The notes under the pieces are model-generated. The model worked only from the letters and a program-made list of their open reading frames with translations. It made no database searches and was not told the DNA's origin. Source: Phytomonospora endophytica (lineage in GTDB: Bacteria; Actinomycetota; Actinomycetes; Mycobacteriales; Micromonosporaceae). From it: a DNA stretch of 64,000 nt. Below, one piece after another: positions 60,724-64,000 of the stretch. Within the stretch, counting starts at the first letter, position 1. Every line of letters begins with the position of its first letter. Position numbers and translations under genes: made by a program. The stretch is from positions 558,001 to 622,000 of the forward strand of contig NZ_JACHGT010000003.1 in the NCBI RefSeq assembly GCF_014202425.1, in the 5' to 3' direction.

Positions 60724-61905
60724 ATGGACCGAGTCGAGCGGCGCACGCCTTGGGGGATGTGGGACCGGGATGCCCTCATGGTCGGCCTCGACGTGGTCGC
60801 CGGAGTGCTGCTCACCCTCCCGGCGCTGCTGGCGGTCCTCGAACCGCCGGATCCGGAGTATCCGGGCTTCACCGGCTGGCTGCGGGTCGCCGGCGTGACC
60901 GTCGCGCTCGCCCTCGGGCTGCCCCTGGGGCTGCGGCGGCGGTGGCCGTTGCCGGTCCTTGGCGTGGTGCTGACCGCGGCGTGCGCCGCCGACCTACTTC
61001 AGGTCGTCTCCGGTGCCTCCGGCGTGACGGCGTACGCGCTGTACATGGTCGCCAGGGACGATCCGCGACGGCGCTCGCTTCCCGCCCTCGGTGTGTGCAT
61101 GGCAGCCATTGCCGGGGTCTTGGCCTTGGCCCCGGTGTGGAACGTGCACGACGTCCCGGCGCAGTACGGGTGGCCGCACGCCGTGATCGGATGGGTCGTG
61201 TGCGGCGTGGCGTGGGTGCTCGGGGCGATGGTGCGACGGCACCGGGAACTGACCGCGCTGGCCGAGGCGCAGGCCGAGCGGCAGGACCACACCGACCGGC
61301 GCCTGCACCTGGCCCGCGAGGTCCACGACGTCGTCGCGCACAACCTGAGCGTCATCACGGTCAAGGCCGGGGTGGCCCTGCACGTGGCGGAACAACGGCC
61401 GGAGGAAGCGGTGGAGACCCTGCGCGTCATCGAGCGGACCGGGCGGACGGCGCTCGCCGAGGTCCGGCAGCTGCTGGAGGCCCTGCGCAGGGCCGAGACC
61501 GAGACGCCGCTCGGCGACCCGGGCCTGGCCGAGCTGCCCGAGCTCGTCGCCCGCGCCGAGGCCGCCGGTGTCGAGGTGAGCATGCCTCCGCACGAGCTGC
61601 CACCACTGCCCGGTGGAATGGAGCTGTCGGTGTACCGGATCGTGGCCGAGGCGCTGACCAACGTCGTCAAACACGCCGCTCCCGCCGCCTGCGAGGTGCT
61701 GCTGCGCGTCGAGGACGGGCACGTTCGCGTCGACGTCACCGACAACGGCACCGCCCGCGTCACGAAGTTGCCCGGTGGCCACGGCCTGACCGGCATCCGC
61801 GAGCGCGTCGAGGCCTATGGGGGCGAGTTCTGCGCGGGTCCGCGGCCGGGTGGTGGTTTCGCGCTGTCGGCGCGGCTTCCCCACATGCCCGGGGAGGCGC
61901 GGTGA
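60724..61905 (+). CDS. NarL-type sensor histidine kinase
   Basis: A 393-residue sensor kinase with four to five N-terminal membrane helices (about residues 20-170), the dimerisation helix AREVHDVVAHNLSVI (His201), and the ATPase motifs VAEALTNVVKHA (N box) and GGHGLTGIRERVEAYGGEF (G box). Its stop overlaps the response regulator GTG by 4 bp. A leaderless promoter box and an inverted repeat lie upstream, next to a divergent exported hydrolase, a possible target. Confidence 0.9.
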   Translation: MDRVERRTPWGMWDRDALMVGLDVVAGVLLTLPALLAVLEPPDPEYPGFTGWLRVAGVTVALALGLPLGLRRRWPLPVLGVVLTAACAADLLQVVSGASGVTAYALYMVARDDPRRRSLPALGVCMAAIAGVLALAPVWNVHDVPAQYGWPHAVIGWVVCGVAWVLGAMVRRHRELTALAEAQAERQDHTDRRLHLAREVHDVVAHNLSVITVKAGVALHVAEQRPEEAVETLRVIERTGRTALAEVRQLLEALRRAETETPLGDPGLAELPELVARAEAAGVEVSMPPHELPPLPGGMELSVYRIVAEALTNVVKHAAPAACEVLLRVEDGHVRVDVTDNGTARVTKLPGGHGLTGIRERVEAYGGEFCAGPRPGGGFALSARLPHMPGEAR

Positions 61906-62567
61906 GCGAGCCGATCACGGTCCTCATCGCCGACGACCAGGAGCTGCTGCGGGCCAGTTTCCGGGTGCTGATCGAGGGCGAGCCGGACCTGCGGGTCGTC
62001 GGTGAGGCCGCCGACGGGATCGCGGCGGTCCGGGCGGTGCGCAGCCTGTCGCCGGACGTGGTGCTGATGGACGTGCGGATGCCGGAGATGGACGGTGTGG
62101 AGGCGACGCGCCTGATCTGCGCGGCCGGGGACGCCACGAAGGTGGTGGTCTTGACGACCTTCGACCTCGACGAGTACCTGTTCGCCACTTTGCGGGTCGG
62201 GGCCAGCGGTTTCCTGCTCAAGGACTGCCCGCCGGCGGACCTGTTGCGGGCGATCCGGGTCTCGGCGTCGGGTGAGGGGCTGCTCGCGCCGGCGCTGACC
62301 CGCCGGCTGATTCGCGAGTTCGCCGGCTCCGGGGGCGCCGGGCCTCGGGCCGCTTCGCTGGAGGGGGTGACGGCTCGCGAGCACGAGGTGCTGGTGCTGA
62401 TCGCGCGCGGGTTGTCCAACGACGAGATCGCCGCGCGCCTGTACCTGAGCCCGGCGACGGTGAAGAGCCACGTGCGCAGGCTCTTGGCGAAGCTTCGCGC
62501 CCGCGACCGGGCCCAGCTGGTCATCGCGGCATACGAGGCGGGCGCGGTGACCCCGGCCTCGGGGTGA
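61902..62567 (+). CDS. NarL/LuxR-type response regulator
   Basis: A 221-residue regulator. The receiver domain has the acidic pair at residues 11-12 and Asp57 (VVLMDVRMP) as phosphoacceptor. The LuxR domain is at the C-terminus (TAREHEVLVLIARGLSNDEIAARLYLSPATVKSHV). GTG 61902 overlaps the kinase stop by 4 bp. It has the same plan as the pair at 49.5-51.4 kb, but the proteins differ enough to be separate systems. Confidence 0.92.
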   Translation: MSEPITVLIADDQELLRASFRVLIEGEPDLRVVGEAADGIAAVRAVRSLSPDVVLMDVRMPEMDGVEATRLICAAGDATKVVVLTTFDLDEYLFATLRVGASGFLLKDCPPADLLRAIRVSASGEGLLAPALTRRLIREFAGSGGAGPRAASLEGVTAREHEVLVLIARGLSNDEIAARLYLSPATVKSHVRRLLAKLRARDRAQLVIAAYEAGAVTPASG

Positions 62568-62634
62568 CTTCGCCGTAGTCGGCGGCAACCCGCCAGCGCT
62601 CGCGCTTCGGCGGGACGGGCGTCGGCGGGGTCCG

Positions 62635-62640
62635 TAGAAA
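62635..62640 (+). promoter_or_regulatory. -10 box TAGAAA before the phospholipase gene
   Basis: TAGAAA ends six bases before the ATG at 62647. No ribosome-binding site lies between them. Confidence 0.4.
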
Positions 62641-62646
62641 GGCGGC

Positions 62647-63084
62647 ATGACCTCAAGATCACGTATCGCGGCGTTCGGCGCCGCCCTCGCCGTCGCCGTC
62701 CTCTTCCCGGCGGCCGCGCAGGCCGACGACGTCCGGGACCGTGCCGACGCGCTGATGAACATGCACGCCGGGGACTTCGTCGGCGCACCCCACGATGCCC
62801 CTTTCGAGTGGAGCAACGACGGGTGTTCGGGCCCGACCGAGCAGATCTTCCACAACGCCTGCGTCCAGCACGACTTCGGTTACCGCAACTACGGCGCCCA
62901 CTACGCCCTCAAACTGAGCGTGACCCGCGAGACCAAGGACTGGATCGACGCGCGCTTCCACGAGGAGATGGACCGGGCGTGCATCGACACCTACCCCGCC
63001 GGTGAAGCGGTCGCGTCGTGCATGGACAACGCGACCCTCGCCTGGACGGCCGTGCACCTCTACGGCGACCAGTACTTCTTCTAG
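62647..63084 (+). CDS. Secreted prokaryotic phospholipase A2
   Basis: A 145-residue secreted enzyme. A signal peptide of about 26 residues ends AAAQA before DD. The active-site region has Cys60 in DGCSGP and ACVQHDFGYRN, with His75-Asp76 as the catalytic pair and Cys72 for a disulfide, the pattern of streptomycete-type phospholipase A2. It should release fatty acids from phospholipids outside the cell. Cys97-type pairing with the later cysteines (ACID; ASCMD) gives a likely second disulfide. A leaderless promoter box precedes it. Confidence 0.88.
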   Translation: MTSRSRIAAFGAALAVAVLFPAAAQADDVRDRADALMNMHAGDFVGAPHDAPFEWSNDGCSGPTEQIFHNACVQHDFGYRNYGAHYALKLSVTRETKDWIDARFHEEMDRACIDTYPAGEAVASCMDNATLAWTAVHLYGDQYFF

Positions 63085-63189
63085 GAGGCGTGCCGCGGGG
63101 AAGATGAGGGGCCGGAGTTGTCGATTCCGGGCGGTCTGGAACGTCAAGGATCGCGAGCACATCCGATCCCGACCGAAAGGACCCCGGCC

Positions 63190-63537
63190 ATGCGCTACCT
63201 GTTCCTCGGCTACGCCGACGAGAACGCCGAGCGGAGCCTGCCGCCCGAAGAACTGACGCGCGTCGTGCGCCTGCACGAGGCCTTCGGCGCCGAGATGCGC
63301 GCCGAAGGCCGCTTCGTCGCCGGTGTCGGGCTGGAGGGCAGCGGCGCCTCCTTCACCGTGCGGCGCTCCGCCGACGGCGACGACCTGGTCACCGACGGGC
63401 CGTTCGCCGAGACGGCCGAGCAGATCGGCGGCCTGTTCATCCTCGAATGCGCCGACCGCGAGGAGGCGATCGCGCTGGCCAAGCGCATCCCGTTCAGTCC
63501 GGGGCTCACCATCGAGGTGCGACCGGCGCCCGCCTAG
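63190..63537 (+). CDS. YCII-related (DGPF) protein
   Basis: A 115-residue protein of the YCII/DGPF family. It starts MRYLFLGYADE, and contains TDGPFAETAEQIGGLFILEC, the family's DGPF motif. The fold is a ferredoxin-like dimer. Relatives are often encoded next to ECF sigma factors, and their role is uncertain. The ATG follows GAAAGGA. It is convergent with the partial oxidase gene 3 bp away. Confidence 0.87.
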   Translation: MRYLFLGYADENAERSLPPEELTRVVRLHEAFGAEMRAEGRFVAGVGLEGSGASFTVRRSADGDDLVTDGPFAETAEQIGGLFILECADREEAIALAKRIPFSPGLTIEVRPAPA

Positions 63538-63540
63538 ACC

Positions 63541-64000
63541 TCAGCGGTGCCGCAGGAAACCCGCGTCGATGTCACCGACGCGGCTCGCGCCCGCCAGTGC
63601 CATGGTGAGGTCGAGTTCGGCGGCGAAGTGGTCGACGACGGCCTCGACCCCGGCTGCTCCGTCGAGGGCGAGGCCGTACATGTAGGGACGGCCGATGCCG
63701 ATCGCGGTGGCGCCCAGGGCGAGGGCCTTGAACGCGTCGGCGCCGGTGCGCACGCCGCTGTCGAAGAACACCGGGAGCGCGCCGCCGACGCGGGCGACGA
63801 TCTCGGGGAGCACGGTGAGCGAGCCGATGGCGCCGTCGACCTGGCGGCCGCCGTGGTTGGACACGACGATGCCGTCGACGCCGGCGTCGACGGCGCGGAC
63901 GGCGTCGTGCGGATCCTGGATTCCTTTGAGGACGATGGGCAGTGTCGTGTGCTCGCGCAGGAAACCCAGGTCGTCCCAGGTCAGTGTGGAGCGGGAGAAC
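63541..64000 (-). CDS. FMN-dependent alpha-hydroxy-acid oxidase, 3' part
   Basis: The gene runs off the right edge, so only the C-terminal 152 residues are seen. They contain TLTWDDL, LPIVLKGIQDPHDA with the FMN-contacting lysine, the catalytic-histidine motif VSNHGGRQVDG, FFDSGVRTGAD and ALGATAIGIGRPYMYGLA. These define the lactate oxidase / glycolate oxidase family, and the WDDLGFLRE stretch fits lactate 2-monooxygenase-like members. The enzyme oxidises a 2-hydroxy acid using FMN in the cytoplasm. The ATG lies outside the window. Confidence 0.9.
   Translation of the reverse strand, partial: FSRSTLTWDDLGFLREHTTLPIVLKGIQDPHDAVRAVDAGVDGIVVSNHGGRQVDGAIGSLTVLPEIVARVGGALPVFFDSGVRTGADAFKALALGATAIGIGRPYMYGLALDGAAGVEAVVDHFAAELDLTMALAGASRVGDIDAGFLRHR

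Overview
The window is uniformly high-GC, with dense, tightly overlapping genes, GTG and TTG starts, many short TANNNT -10 boxes 6-8 nt before start codons, and typically actinobacterial families (SARP/BTAD regulator, SigE-type small sigma factor, F420-type nitroreductase, DUF4383, PRC-barrel/DUF2382). It looks like a chromosomal segment of a filamentous actinomycete. The genus cannot be told from the sequence alone. I see no rRNA, tRNA, CRISPR array, integrase or insertion sequence.

Layout. 1-5.4 kb: a SHOCT-domain membrane protein, then a cyanophycin synthetase/cyanophycinase pair (nitrogen storage), then a 1.07 kb region without a convincing gene. 5.4-8.1 kb: a large SARP-type regulator. 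8.2-13.4 kb: a translationally coupled set with a PaaI-like thioesterase, an assimilatory nitrate reductase catalytic subunit, a FAD/[2Fe-2S] electron-transfer partner and a nitrate transporter. 13.5-26.6 kb: the most unusual part, an apparently undescribed biosynthetic locus. Nine minus-strand genes, eight junctions overlapping or within 4 bp, encode a lysine 2,3-aminomutase, an acyl-CoA-ligase-like enzyme, an FAD amine oxidase, a free-standing carrier protein, a free-standing NRPS adenylation protein, an SDR, an MFS exporter, a PaaK-like adenylate-forming enzyme and an ATP-grasp ligase. Two further ATP-grasp ligases diverge from them. The shared promoter region carries adjacent 11-bp direct repeats of the kind SARPs bind. 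The suggested logic is that L-lysine is converted to beta-lysine, loaded on the carrier protein, oxidised, and joined by ATP-grasp ligases into a small non-ribosomal peptide that the MFS protein exports.

26.6-40 kb: a NACHT NTPase of the STAND class (possible phage defence), a PRC-barrel stress protein, a 1,111-residue HEAT-like protein, an MFS/FMN-reductase divergon with a nested palindromic operator, a quinone oxidoreductase and a large LuxR (LAL) regulator. 40-46.3 kb: a 62-residue six-cysteine peptide gene, a complete sugar-type ABC importer (binding protein, two permeases, ATPase), and a sigma factor with a membrane-anchored partner. 46.4-64 kb: a DHA2 exporter, small membrane proteins, two NarL-type two-component systems, PAP2 phosphatase, esterase, a TetR-controlled pair, a GH64 beta-1,3-glucanase broken by one nonsense codon, a serine hydrolase, a secreted phospholipase A2, a YCII protein and the 3' part of an FMN-dependent alpha-hydroxy-acid oxidase that runs off the window.

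All functional names rest on recognising motifs and family likeness by eye. No searches were run.
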